A stretch of DNA of 17,479 nucleotides, taken from assembly GCA_022925895.1 (NCBI GenBank), contig JAKSYS010000856.1, forward strand, positions 1-17,479, given 5' to 3'. Shown piece after piece: positions 1-8,496 of the stretch (its first letter is position 1; the number at the start of each line of letters is the position of its first letter). Source of the stretch: Fragilaria crotonensis. Lineage: Eukaryota > Bacillariophyta > Fragilariophyceae > Fragilariales > Fragilariaceae. The notes under the pieces were generated by a model that saw only the letters and a list, made by a program, of their open reading frames with translations, was not told the DNA's origin and did no database searches. The position numbers and the translations under genes were made by a program.

Positions 1-177
1 TTCCCTTGATGAAACATTCCGTGACATCTTGCTGACGTCAAAATTCGTCATCCTGGTGGTTTTGACCCTGATCTCTTCTGCCATCCCTCAAAAGTCAAAC
101 TCCAATATCCACAAACACGACCCGTCTCCTCTACATGTTTCCTTGCTGTCTTCATTCATTCATTCATTCACATTGCT
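1..177 (-). other. 3' flank of LRR copy A, shared with copies B and C
   Basis: This is sequence downstream of copy A on the minus strand. From about 80 to 177 it matches the DNA just after the stop codons of copies B (6545-6637) and C (15315-15403), including a shared CACGACCCGTCTCC motif and a TTCCTTGCTG..TTCAT tract. An ATTC tetranucleotide run (about 152-170) is expanded here relative to B and C. It is probably a 3' UTR carried along by segmental duplication. No gene is seen in it. Confidence 0.6.
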
Positions 178-1887
178 TTATCCGCAGGAAGAAGCAAAAC
201 GATCCTCACAACAACCTGAAGCACATGTGATTTCACCGCAGTCGATCCAGATCCTGGGGGGAGAAGGGAGTGAGCAGAGGGATGACGGCATTGTCCCAGT
301 CAATGTATTGTTGAAGAAATACAAGTATGTCAACTGCGTCAAGCGTCCGATCTCACTGGGAATTGTGGAACTCAACGAATTCCTGCCAAAACCCAAACCA
401 GTCAACAGCGTCAAGAGTTCAATCTCACTGGGAATTGAGGAAGTCAACGCATTGTTGGAGAACCACGACTCCTTCAACTGTGTCAAGAGTCGAATCTCAC
501 TGGGAATTGTCCCAGTCAACCCATTGACTTCGAAATCCAAAAACGTCAACTGTGTGAGGAGACCAATCTCACTCGGAATTGAGGAAGTCAACTGATTGAA
601 GTAGAAAGACAACCTCGTCAACTTTGACAAGAGTCCAATCTCACTGGGAATTGTGGAAGTCAACGAATTGTTGGAGAAAGACAGCTACGTCAACTGCATC
701 AAGAGTCCAATCTCACTGGGAATTATGGAACCAGTCGTTTTGTCGCCATTATTGACAGAGTCAAACACAAATGTCGATTGACACTTTGTCACATTTGGAA
801 TGGAAAGAAAGTTGCAGGCAATTCCAAACGGCGTCAAGGAGGAGATCGGATTCGAGGTGGTGGTGGGCCTTCTCGTAATTGGTGCCAGTGTGGGGAGCGC
901 CGCGCTGATTGGTTTCGAGGTAGGTGATATGGGCGCAATTGGAGCGAACGTGGGGGGCGGCGGTGTTGGATCGGGAGTTGTGGGCGCCGATGTAGTTGTG
1001 GCCGTGGTTGGAGGCGCCGTCGTTGGTTCGGAGGTGGAAGGCGCGCCAGTGATGGGGACCGTGGTTGGAGGTGTCGTTGTTGGTTCGGGAGTTGCGGGCG
1101 TCGTTGTAATTGGGTCCGTGGTTGGAGGCGCCGTTGTTGGTTCGGGAGTGGTGGGCGCGCCAGTGATGGGGACGGTGGGAGGGGACGTCAATGACGAACT
1201 GCTACTAGCCGCAGATGGTTGTCGAACGACGAGGACAACCACCAAAACAACAACAAGACCGCACGCAAGCAAGGCAAGACCCACAAAAATCCATCGACGT
1301 TGGTACCATTTCGTTCTGAGGTATTGTGCTTCGGCCACCAACACCGTTCCATCCTCATTTCCATCTGGTACACGTTGGGCTTCCACTGTATACACTCCAA
1401 TTCCAGCAGCTGCAGAATTTGGCACTCCATCTTCCTGTTTGGATTCTTCATTCGTAAACTCTCTCGGGGAAGCATACGAACCAATGGGAGACCTGACTGT
1501 CCGACTTGTTGCAGTGTTGCGAGCTGAGCGTACCGGAAACGCTCCAGGACCAACGTCGTCGTTGCTTGCATAGACAACTGGAGGTCTTCCCATCGAGTCT
1601 ACCATTCCAAACCCGGCGGGTAACTGCATTCCTGGGTCAATCGGTAGTGCATGTTCCAATTTCTTTGTATCACCGACACGACCAGCACCGTGAGCAACGT
1701 CACGATAATCAACCTTTACTGCGGTTGGTGACGATAAGGAAGCGTAGGGAGAGGAACCAGAAGGTGCCGACGACGGCACGGCCGTGCTTGGCAAATCCGA
1801 TGAGAATTCTTCAGCAAAGTCATGCTCCTGGATTCCAGCGCGTGAATAATCCTTGGCAACGTCGTCGGCACTGTTGCGATTCTCCAT
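178..1887 (-). pseudogene. LRR membrane protein copy A, interrupted by one in-frame TAG
   Basis: This is a type II single-pass LRR protein of the family shared with 6638..8496 and 15404..17056. The start is the ATG at 1885-1887 (MENRNSADD), aligned with copy C; an upstream in-frame TTG at 1896 was not used. Residues 1-195 are an acidic, Ser-rich, probably cytosolic region ending in basic KWYQRRW. Residues 199-222 form a hydrophobic helix. About 226-345 is a Thr/Pro-rich mucin-like stalk. A Cys pair follows (CNFLSIPNVTKC). The first LRR reads SEIGLLMQLT and then meets TAG at 685-687, giving a 400-aa truncated product. The same frame stays open for 168 more codons, encoding the rest of six 24-residue LRRs and a Cys-rich cap (DCGEITCASGCC...SSCG), and ends at TAA 178-180. 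The aligned position in other repeats is a variable residue such as Phe, Tyr or Trp, so one base change from TAC or TGG explains the stop. The open frame beyond it suggests a recent lesion, readthrough, or a base-call error. Confidence 0.85.
295..726 (-). repeat. Six 72-bp LRR coding repeats in copy A
   Basis: Six tandem 72-nt units each encode a 24-residue plant-type LRR of form xIPSEIGLLTQLTxLxFxxNxLTS. Most units carry Phe where the canonical LxLxxN motif has its second Leu. The residues between that position and Asn differ in every unit, whereas the IPSEIGLL part is nearly invariant. The TAG at 685-687 lies in the first unit. Confidence 0.85.
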
Positions 1888-2540
1888 CCGAAACAAGTGT
1901 TATAGATTACTGGAATTAAAGAGAATGCACGTGAGTTTAAGCGTTGGTCTCCAAGACCGACGAATCAGATCATTTTCGACAGACTACTGTACCGGTAGCA
2001 CTCCTACAAGATGGTATGCAAAACAATGAACCACACGTATTCTCGAGTCGTCCGTACACGCGAGACGAAACGTTAATACAACAATGAGGTGGTCAAGAAT
2101 AGCAACTGTTTGTGCGTTCTCAAACGTGTGCTGTGTTATACTCACAACCTCGTAGTTCTAAATATAATAAATCTTGATGCACGATGCACAATCAATACAG
2201 AACTACTTGTAGTAGTAGATAACAGAGAGCTCTGTGCGAGTGAGAGAAAGGAAGGCAGAGGGCAGATTCATTTCACAAAATTGATCCGGAACATAATTGA
2301 ATCGTACTGGTAGATTGGTACGGGAGCGCTCCGTACCCTTCAGCAAGTCGACGTACATTGTACTGTGTACGACCTATAATGGATTGCAGTAGCATGGTAG
2401 CAGTATGCGTGTCCACTGTCCACGTCTCACCGCCACGCACAACCACAACATCAATCCATGCGCAATATCCCTCTCGTTTGTTTGATTTTGTTTCTCTCGG
2501 TCGAGCTACATTCCTCATTCACGATGGTTTCGATTGCGCT
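1888..2540 (-). promoter_or_regulatory. 5' flank of copy A with G-box, shared with copy B
   Basis: This upstream DNA aligns throughout with 8497..9185 upstream of copy B, and in part with 17057..17360 upstream of copy C. It includes the shared GATCCGGAACATAATTGAAT stretch and ACAACCTCGTA. A perfect CACGTG palindrome lies at 1928-1933, about 40 nt before the ATG, and is preserved in B. The TATA-like tract of B and C (TATATAAA) is here reduced to CTATAAC (1899-1905), which may weaken expression of this broken copy. Promoter function is inferred from conservation only. Confidence 0.4.
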
Positions 2541-2639
2541 GTGCTTCATCAACAAAACATGGATTGAAAAGGCGTATAAGGGTGACTTGCGTTATGGTCA
2601 AGTTTCTTTGGTTGGAAATGCGTTCTCCAAATCGTCCGC

Positions 2640-3185
2640 GTCTTGACTTTGCTTGACATTATTGTCGGCGTGATGATCGGCAACTTCAACAAGCTCGACA
2701 AACCCGTTGAATGAGATGACTCGTGTCGGAACGGCGATCCTCCGAGACTCGATGAATTGCAGCAGAGCTTCAGGAAAAAGGCGTCTATATCCGTTGGACA
2801 GGACGGCCACCTCGCTGAAGAAAACTACGGATCAAAACGTGATGGACCCGACGATGATCAACGACAATTTCGACAACATCATTCACAATGATTTCAAATG
2901 GTTGTTTTACATCTTTGAATGTGTAAGCACGAGTTGACAAAGCCTTTTTCTGTCAGCGTTTTGGATGGATGGGATTGCCATGCCGACTCGAAGGCGTCCT
3001 TGTCAAAGGACTTTCAGCAGTGGTGGATCAGGTTCGTGACGGCCTTTAAACAAGGTATGAACGCCCAGGGTTCATATTGCGATTTGGCCAGGCGAAGCTT
3101 GGTCATTATGGCTGACAGGCAACTCTGGAGAAGGAACGGATCATGCCTGATGAGGTTGGAAAGAGAAACTACTGGTTACTTGTAG
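2640..3185 (+). pseudogene. Degenerate remnant resembling a voltage-gated cation channel pore (A side)
   Basis: Broken plus-strand frames carry, in order, motifs of four-domain-type voltage-gated cation channels. At 2842-2930 the translation includes DNFDNI...FKWLFYIFECV, like the pore helix NFDN..A...LF. At 2955-3015, in a different frame, VSVLDGWD..ADSKA resembles a selectivity-filter region with its invariant Trp. At about 3110-3160, ADRQLWRRNGSCLM resembles the conserved stretch after S6. No S6 helix is seen between them. An isolated hydrophobic segment, TLLDIIVGVMIGNFNKL, lies near 2640-2700 and is not placed. Stops and frame changes rule out a working gene. The region from about 2835 is duplicated at 9215..9525. 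The identification rests on short motifs and could be wrong. Confidence 0.35.
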
Positions 3186-3581
3186 TTGGCTCCGCCGTCC
3201 ACAGGAGTCGAAGTCTTGGTCAGGAACCACGTGATATGACCAACAAGTGAATCAAACAGCATAGGATGTGGTTTTCTCATCATACCCAACCTCGACCTGG
3301 GCATCAGTCATGGACCCAATTACCGAGTGAATGGGGATTCAAAGTTGACAAATTGAAACCCAAACGGAGTTGAATTACTGCCTACTGCTTACCCAGTGCC
3401 AATCGCATTCAAGTATACTGGGCTTCAGCACCGATGAAGGCAAACAGATCGGGGGAAAGCAAGTGATGGTGGCACCAAAAGCTGACAGAGGAAAAGAATA
3501 AAACTCAAGTAGTAATTTGTCGCTCTCGCTCTTGCGAAGCAGGAGGAGTCATGATCAATAACACGAGAGCGAGGCAATGCT

Positions 3582-3779
3582 TCATAACGTCAGACAACGG
3601 AAACTGCGGAGATTTGTCAACACTGTACCCAGCACCGAAACTACAGGAACCAAATCTGATCGTGAGGAAGCTACGGGCAACGACAACCTGCCAAGTGGAA
3701 GGGCCGTAGCTGTGAGGAGGCGATTGGCTTCACGGCTTCTGAAGTAAGAGGGATGTTTTTCCAACTCAATCGAGTCCAT
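3582..3779 (-). CDS. Small hypothetical protein, 65 aa
   Basis: The ORF starts with ATG at 3777-3779 and begins MDSIELEKHPSYFRSREAN. It has no signal peptide, no clear membrane helix and no recognised motif. What makes it notable is the position of a good TATA box (TATATAAAAA, 3808-3817) 28 nt upstream of the ATG. The aligned copy in the duplicated block (about 14300-14500) still reads DSIELEK but has lost the ATG and diverges by frameshift. It could therefore be the first exon of a longer gene, or a chance ORF beside a real promoter. Confidence 0.25.
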   Translation of the reverse strand: MDSIELEKHPSYFRSREANRLLTATALPLGRLSLPVASSRSDLVPVVSVLGTVLTNLRSFRCLTL

Positions 3780-3807
3780 GGCTTTGAACTATAGTATCTG
3801 CCTGCCC

Positions 3808-3817
3808 TTTTTATATA
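3808..3817 (-). promoter_or_regulatory. TATA box before the 65-aa ORF
   Basis: The minus strand reads TATATAAAAAGGGC, ending 28 nt before ATG 3779. In the duplicate block near 14535-14550 the same position reads TTTTAAAAGGGAC, a weakened version. Confidence 0.35.
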
Positions 3818-4027
3818 ACGATCCTTTGTTGTCAACGACTACGCCGTTGATTTGTGTGTGGCGTTTTGGCATATGTTGACACTTCGCTTTGTAGAATTAA
3901 TGTACTCTCGTTGATGCGGGGAATCCAGGAATCTCAACATTACATGGATCAAGATAACGATCACTGCAGGACCTAGGCAACCATACAAAGGTACTTATCC
4001 ACCACCAGCTCAATTACGTCAAGTCTG

Positions 4028-4262
4028 ATACGTGCGTCCATCCATTTGTTCTTTCACTCTAGCCCAAGATACAACAACCTGAAGCACATGTGATTTCTCC
4101 ACCGTCGATGAAGATATTGCTGTTGCTTGGCAGACGAGAGTGAGCAGAGAGTTGACGGAATTGCACCCTTCAACAATATCTGGTCTAAACCTAAAAACGT
4201 CAACTTCGACAAGCGTCCGATTTCACTGGGAGTTGTCGAAGTCAACAAATTTCCCCAGCATG
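4028..4262 (-). pseudogene. 3'-end remnant of an LRR family gene
   Basis: This keeps one LRR (TSTTPSEIGRLSKLTFLGL) and the capping unit (AIPSTLCSLSSAK). A one-base frame change then puts the Cys-rich cap in another frame, where it reads DGGEITCASGCC followed by TAG at 4059-4061. The first Cys of the family's DCGE motif is Gly here. The 3' flank (about 4028-4058) matches the post-stop flanks of copies B and C (CATCCATT.GTTCTTTCACT.TAGCC). Everything upstream of the last LRR is missing, and the sequence above about 4262 is unrelated. It is a dead fragment. Confidence 0.75.
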
Positions 4263-4309
4263 ACGATTCACCAACAAACGTCATCGTCAACAACCACGTG
4301 CAAGAGTAA

Positions 4310-5300
4310 CCGTCAGGGAGTTAGCTATTGCGGCGTCGTCAACGCGCCCACCTTACAAGAAAACAACGGAATCGATTTTAAGAGAAAAAACGAATCCGAG
4401 ACCAACCACAGGAAAAGGCAACAACGATGATGGTCATGAACGACCCAAAACGCAGTGGCCAATGGGAATCGCAAGCAAGCAACGCATAACGAGGTTAATG
4501 AACTCGACCCCAAGCAAATCAACCAATTGGCAGATTCTTCACCAACCATTTGCGTGTTTGCAATATCTGATGAACCTGAATCGACATTACTGAGAAACTT
4601 TCCAATCGTCAGGTAGGTTGCCCGATCTGCGCTCTCCACAAACAACAAGTTCGTCGTAGCAGTACTATACGATCAATTCCAAAACGGCTGCTGATACACT
4701 CGAGAAGGTGGCCACAATGACGAGGACATAAACCCCCTAAAAGAACGAAAGAGAGGCCATTGAATGACACACAAGAGGTGAAAACAAGCAACAAGGGGGG
4801 ACTGATAGTGATGACTTGACATTGACGGCTGCTTCAGCTTACCTTGACCATCAAGCACCAGTGCACCACCTGTTCCGACTAGTTGAACTCAAGCATGAGA
4901 GCGAGCATAATGACGACTTTAACCAACGCAACGTCGAGAGAACTGGTCTGGCATGAGCAATCAAGTTTCCGAACTCTCTAGATTGACGATGTACCATGTG
5001 GCATGAAACTTAACATGGGGATGTGGGTCTGAACCGCGACTGAAAAGTGAGTACAGTAGCGTACATGTACTGTACAGTGTAGAAACAAGAGCCGTAGAGA
5101 TCCTCTCACGGTACATGTATCTGCCAATGGAGTTTTACTAGGTAAACTTGGTACTGTAGTACCAGTGCTTGTACATGTATAAAAGTACAGTACTTGAACG
5201 GATTACTCCAACACAAGGACGATACGACATATCTATGGCAACGGTCTGAGGAGAAGAACCAAGGGACCCAAACCATGTTCATGGTTGTTGTTGCCATCAG
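4310..5300. other. Gene-poor spacer with GTAC palindromes
   Basis: Only short ORFs without recognisable motifs are present. A stretch at about 4422-4460 (ACGATGATGGTCATG...CAGTGGCCAA) resembles 9668-9705. Between 5051 and 5197 the sequence is dense in TGTAC/GTACA words, with GTACATGTA at 5061, 5111 and 5171 and a small hairpin GGTACTGTAGTACC at 5150-5163. I see no convincing gene. Confidence 0.5.
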
Positions 5301-5303
5301 CGT

Positions 5304-5903
5304 TTGCGGTCATCACTGATGTACAAGCCCACCGACAATCGTGTCCTGTTGAAACCATCTTGTGCGATTGTCTTGGCCACCGCGGCTCAAAATAGTCGAC
5401 CGACGCACGCGACGGTAAACAATTCAAGATGTGAGTCCCATGGTCAATCACCATTCATGCTGTGGCACTTCATCTCGTTCCATAGTGTCAGTATGATGAT
5501 GCAGGGCCGATTCTGGGGGGAGCGCACATGGCATCCAAACTCATGGCAAAGTATCAAAGGACTCCATATTGTACATGGTTGTTGGATTCACAGTCGGGAG
5601 GGAAGGTTTACAGGTTGCGGTACTCTGTAGCTCGCCATGTGTCATGATTGCAATGAGTTCGTGTCAACAACTTCTTCCTACTACTACAAATCCAATCGTT
5701 TTGTCGGTTATAAATTTGGCAATATCATGTCACTACGAGGACATGATTGGGATGATAGGTTGATAGCCTCGGCTTCAAGATATATCCTACAAGAAGGGGA
5801 AGGGGTCATGGTGTCAAGTGATTTCGTTTGCATGGGTTCTTGGTCTGGAACCCCGAGTCGGAGAAAGAACCTTGTCTTTCAACAAGAAGGAAGGAAACCT
5901 TGA
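5304..5903 (+). pseudogene. Unrecognised reading frame with one internal stop
   Basis: One frame runs from ATG 5304 to 5903 with a single TAG at 5628-5630. The part after the stop (88 aa from ATG 5637) has a protein-like composition, for example YKFGNIMSLRGHDWDDRLI and SRYILQEGEGVMVSSDF, but I do not recognise the family. The part before the stop is less convincing. It could be a decayed gene, two chance ORFs, or exons of a spliced gene. It shows no homology to the LRR units and has no paralogue in the window. Confidence 0.2.
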
Positions 5904-6400
5904 TGCCGTGCTTTTCCATTTCGGATAAATGACTTCGGCGACTCTACGAGAAAGCATGAGCAGCCGCCAGTGCTTCCGTCAAGATCGCCTCATCGATGGT
6001 CACCGTGGTTACAATTTGCGTACCAAAATGGCTGATGGTGGCGCACCGCCTGAGTTTGAGCAAGCTCGAAAGTAAAGGAGTGTGATGTGGTGACCGTGGA
6101 CCGAGGACCATATTTGGTGACAGCAATTGGGTCGTTCGACTCTAAACTTCGTGACATGCAGAAGAAGATGAAGGAGCAATCCACCTTATACCACTCGACG
6201 GTATAAAACGATCGCACCTATTACTGTAGCGTCATCATGGTATTTGGATGTGCTTCGACTAGTAGTATTATCAAATTCTTATATTTTGTTTGCCAAAGAC
6301 AGGCACCAAAACAACGGAAGTATCACGCTTCAAGCCATCAACATCCGCATCGTCACCCCACACATCAAGGACTTGTCCTTGGCGTACTGTACATAATATT
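5904..6400. other. Spacer with no supported gene
   Basis: Overlapping minus-strand ORFs of 60 and 75 codons occur at 5944-6217. They show no motif and no conservation elsewhere in the window. Nothing else is seen. Confidence 0.4.
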
Positions 6401-6401
6401 C

Positions 6402-6429
6402 AGTACCCAGTACCCACTACCCAGTACCC
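6402..6429. repeat. Short AGTACCC tandem repeat
   Basis: Four 7-nt units read AGTACCC, AGTACCC, ACTACCC and AGTACCC. They lie in the distal 3' flank of copy B. The aligned part of the copy C flank (about 15203-15225) is a degenerate AGCACCCAGAACGCATCCCC. Confidence 0.6.
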
Positions 6430-6439
6430 ATCCGCCATT

Positions 6440-6637
6440 CCTCCACACTCTCTGAACTCTCTACACAAACACGAATCCCATCACACGCCATCAAACCATC
6501 CGCCGCCAAAATCCATCCGACTGATCCCACCATTCATTGCTTCCGCCAATCCCTCAAAAGTCAAACTCAAAATCCGCAAACACGACCCGTCTCCTGTGCC
6601 TTTTTCCTTGCTGCCTTCATCCATTCATTCTTTCACT
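6440..6637 (-). other. 3' flank of LRR copy B, shared with A and C
   Basis: This post-stop DNA is nearly identical in stretches to 15225..15403. Shared anchors are CACAAACACGAATCCCA, ATCCGACTGATCCCACCATTCA and CCTGTGCCTTTTTCCTTGC. The segment from about 6545 also aligns with 80-177 after copy A. It is probably a 3' UTR duplicated with the gene. Confidence 0.6.
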
Positions 6638-6739
6638 TTAGCCACAGCCACAACAACCTGGCGCACATGTGATTTCACCACAGTCGATCCAGACGACAGA
6701 TGGGAGAGAAGGGAGTGAGCAGAGGGATGACGGAATTGT

Positions 6740-7315
6740 CCCAGTCAACTCATTGTTCAAGAAATCCAAGTACGTCAACTGTGTCAAGCGTCCGATCTCA
6801 CTGGGAATTGTCCCGGTCAACGCATTTTCATGGAGCCACAACCACGTCAAGCGTGTCAAGAGTCCAATCTCACTCGGAATTGTCGAAGTCAACGAATTGA
6901 AGGAGAAATCCAACCCCGTCAACTGTGTCAAGAGTCCAATCTCACTGGGAATTGTCCCTATCAACTGATTGAAGTTGAAATACAACGCCGTCAACTGCGT
7001 CAAGAGTCCAATCTCACTCGGAATGGTGGAAGTCAACTTATTGCCGGAGAAAGCCAACACCTTCAATTGTGTCAAGAGTGCAATCTCGCTGGGAATTGTG
7101 GAAGTCAAGGAAGTGCTGAAGAAAGAGAACCCGTACAACTGTGTCAAGCGTCCAATCTCACTGGGAATTGTCGAAGTCAACGCATTGACGGCGACAGCCA
7201 ATATCTCCAACTGTGTCAAGAGTCCGATCTCACTGGGAATTGTGGAATTCAACGTATTATCATGGAGCCACAACTCCGCCAAGTGTGTCAAGAGTCCAAT
7301 CTCACTGGGAATGGT
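6740..7315 (-). repeat. Eight 72-bp LRR coding repeats in copy B
   Basis: Eight units of 24 codons follow the family pattern, against six in A and six in C, so repeat number changes by whole units. Several units keep Phe at the second hydrophobic position of the LxL strand (LYFNFNQL, LDFSFNSL, LDFLNNEL); others read LWLHDN or LWLHEN. Confidence 0.85.
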
Positions 7316-8072
7316 GGAACCAGTCGTTTTGTCGCCATTCGCTGTGTCGCCACCATTCCATGAGTCGAACTCAAATGTCGATCGACACTTTGTCACATTT
7401 GGAATGGAAAGAAAGTTGCAGGCAATTCCAAACGGCGTCAAGAAGGGGGTCGGTTTCGAGGAGGTGGTGGGCCTTCTCGTAGTTGGTGTCAGTGTTAGAT
7501 CGGGAGTTGTGGGCGCCGATGTAGTTGGGGCCGTGGTTGGAGGCGCAGTTGTTGGTTCGGGGGTGGAAGGCGCGTCTTGAGATGGAACCAGACTGGGGGG
7601 CACCGCGGTTAGTTCTGGGGTGGAGGGCGCGCCTGTAATTGGGACGGTGGGAGGGAACATCATTGAAGAACTGCTATTAGCCGCAGATGGTGGACGAACG
7701 AAAAGGACAACCATCACTACCACCACCACGAAAAGACCGCACGCAAGCAAGGCAAGACCCAATTTAATCAATCGACGTTGGTACCATTTCGTTCTGACGT
7801 ATTGTGCCTCCGCAACCAACACCGTTCCATCCTCATTTCCATCTGGTACACGTTGTGCTTCCACAGCATACACACCAATTCCAGCAACTGCGGAGTTTCG
7901 CACTCCATCTTCCTGTTTGGATTCTTCATTCGTAAACTCTCTGGGGGAATCATACGAACCAATGGGAGACCTGACTGTCCGACTTGTTGCAGTGTTGCGA
8001 GCTGATCGTACCGGAAACGCTCCAGGAACAACGTCGGAATTGCTTGCAGACACAACTGGAGGTCTTCCCATC

Positions 8073-8303
8073 GAGTCTACCATTCCAAACCGGCGGCGGG
8101 TAATTGCATTCTTGGGTCAGTCGGTAGTGCATGTTCCAATTTCTTTGTATCACCGACACGACCAGCACCATGAGCAACGTCACGATATGAGTCTACCATT
8201 CCAAACCCGGCGGCGGGTAATTGCATTCTTGGGTCAGTCGGTAGTGCATGTTCCAATTTCTTTGTATCACCGACACGACCAGCACCATGTGCAACGTCAC
8301 GAT
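8073..8303. repeat. 117-bp in-frame tandem duplication in copy B
   Basis: The two copies are 8073-8188 and 8189-8305, nearly identical, both beginning GAGTCTACCATTCCAAAC. The upper copy then has CCGGCGGCGGG where the lower has CGGCGGCGGG, so the lower copy lacks one C at about 8091. Copy A at the aligned site has the longer C run (about 1605-1615), so the loss is derived. With that base present the period would be 117 nt, exactly 39 codons (YRDVAHGAGRVGDTKKLEHA and onward), so the duplication arose in frame and the frameshift came later. Confidence 0.9.
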
Positions 8304-8496
8304 CATCAACCTTTGCTGCGGATGGCGACGATAACGAAGCGTAAGAAGAGGAACCAGAAGGTGCCGACGACGGCATGGCCGTACTTGGCAAATCTGATGA
8401 GAATTCTTCAGCAAAGTCATGTTCCTGGATTCCTCCAGCACGTGAAGAATCCTTCGCAACGTCATCAACGTCGTCGGCACTGTTGCAATTCTCCAT

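Larger units (their letters stand above)
3433..3990. repeat. Duplicated intergenic block, first copy
   Basis: About 560 bp align co-linearly with 14123..14704. Shared anchors include CAAGTGGAAGGGCCGT, TGTGAGGAGGCGATTG, GTTGTCAACGAC..CACCGTTGATTTGTGT and GAATCCAGGAATC, with many small indels. This copy lies directly downstream of the LRR remnant at 4028..4262, while the other lies about 700 bp downstream of intact copy C. This suggests that the remnant and its flank are a partial copy of the C locus. Confidence 0.65.
6638..8496 (-). pseudogene. LRR membrane protein copy B, frameshifted after an N-terminal duplication
   Basis: The family start is ATG 8494-8496 (MENCNSADDVDDV), aligned with copy C. 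That frame runs 139 codons and stops at TAG 8077-8079, just after a 39-residue tandem duplication. An overlapping frame continues from ATG 8083 (MVDSMGRPPVV) for 481 aa to TAA 6638-6640. In the 481-aa part, residues 106-129 are the transmembrane helix preceded by KWYQRR, about 133-215 the Thr/Pro stalk, 222-233 the Cys-containing N-cap, 257-448 eight LRRs, and 449-481 the cap. The cap ends GCCGCG, six or seven residues shorter than in A and C. If transcription or initiation is shifted, the 481-aa frame alone would still give a membrane-anchored LRR protein lacking most of the cytosolic tail; otherwise the gene is dead. A CACGTG and a TATA-like tract persist upstream. Confidence 0.8.

Noticed and set aside
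295-726. CRISPR-like array
   Set aside because: The 72-nt repeats are coding LRR units in a continuous frame with a non-repeating variable part; there are no spacers of uniform unrelated sequence and no cas genes.
800-1573. Long plus-strand Gly/Val-rich ORF opposite copy A (and equivalents 7620..8543 and 16032..16730)
   Set aside because: They are antisense shadows of the Thr/Pro stalk and N-terminal tail. ACN and CCN codons read backward as NGT and NGG, which give no stops and produce GGAVVGSGV-like peptides. No independent start context or domain is seen.
1885-1896. TTG at 1896 (and 8505) as start of copies A and B
   Set aside because: The ATG three codons downstream aligns exactly with the ATG of intact copy C and directly follows the conserved TTGTTTC.
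6402-6429. Telomere-like repeat
   Set aside because: AGTACCC is not the CCCTAA repeat, only four units exist, and they lie in an ordinary 3' flank.
8073-8303. A new intron created by the tandem duplication, which would splice out the extra unit
   Set aside because: The unit contains no AGGT on the coding strand. The GT/AG pair I tried around ATGGTAG removes 120 nt, which does not restore the frame. RNA data could still overturn this.
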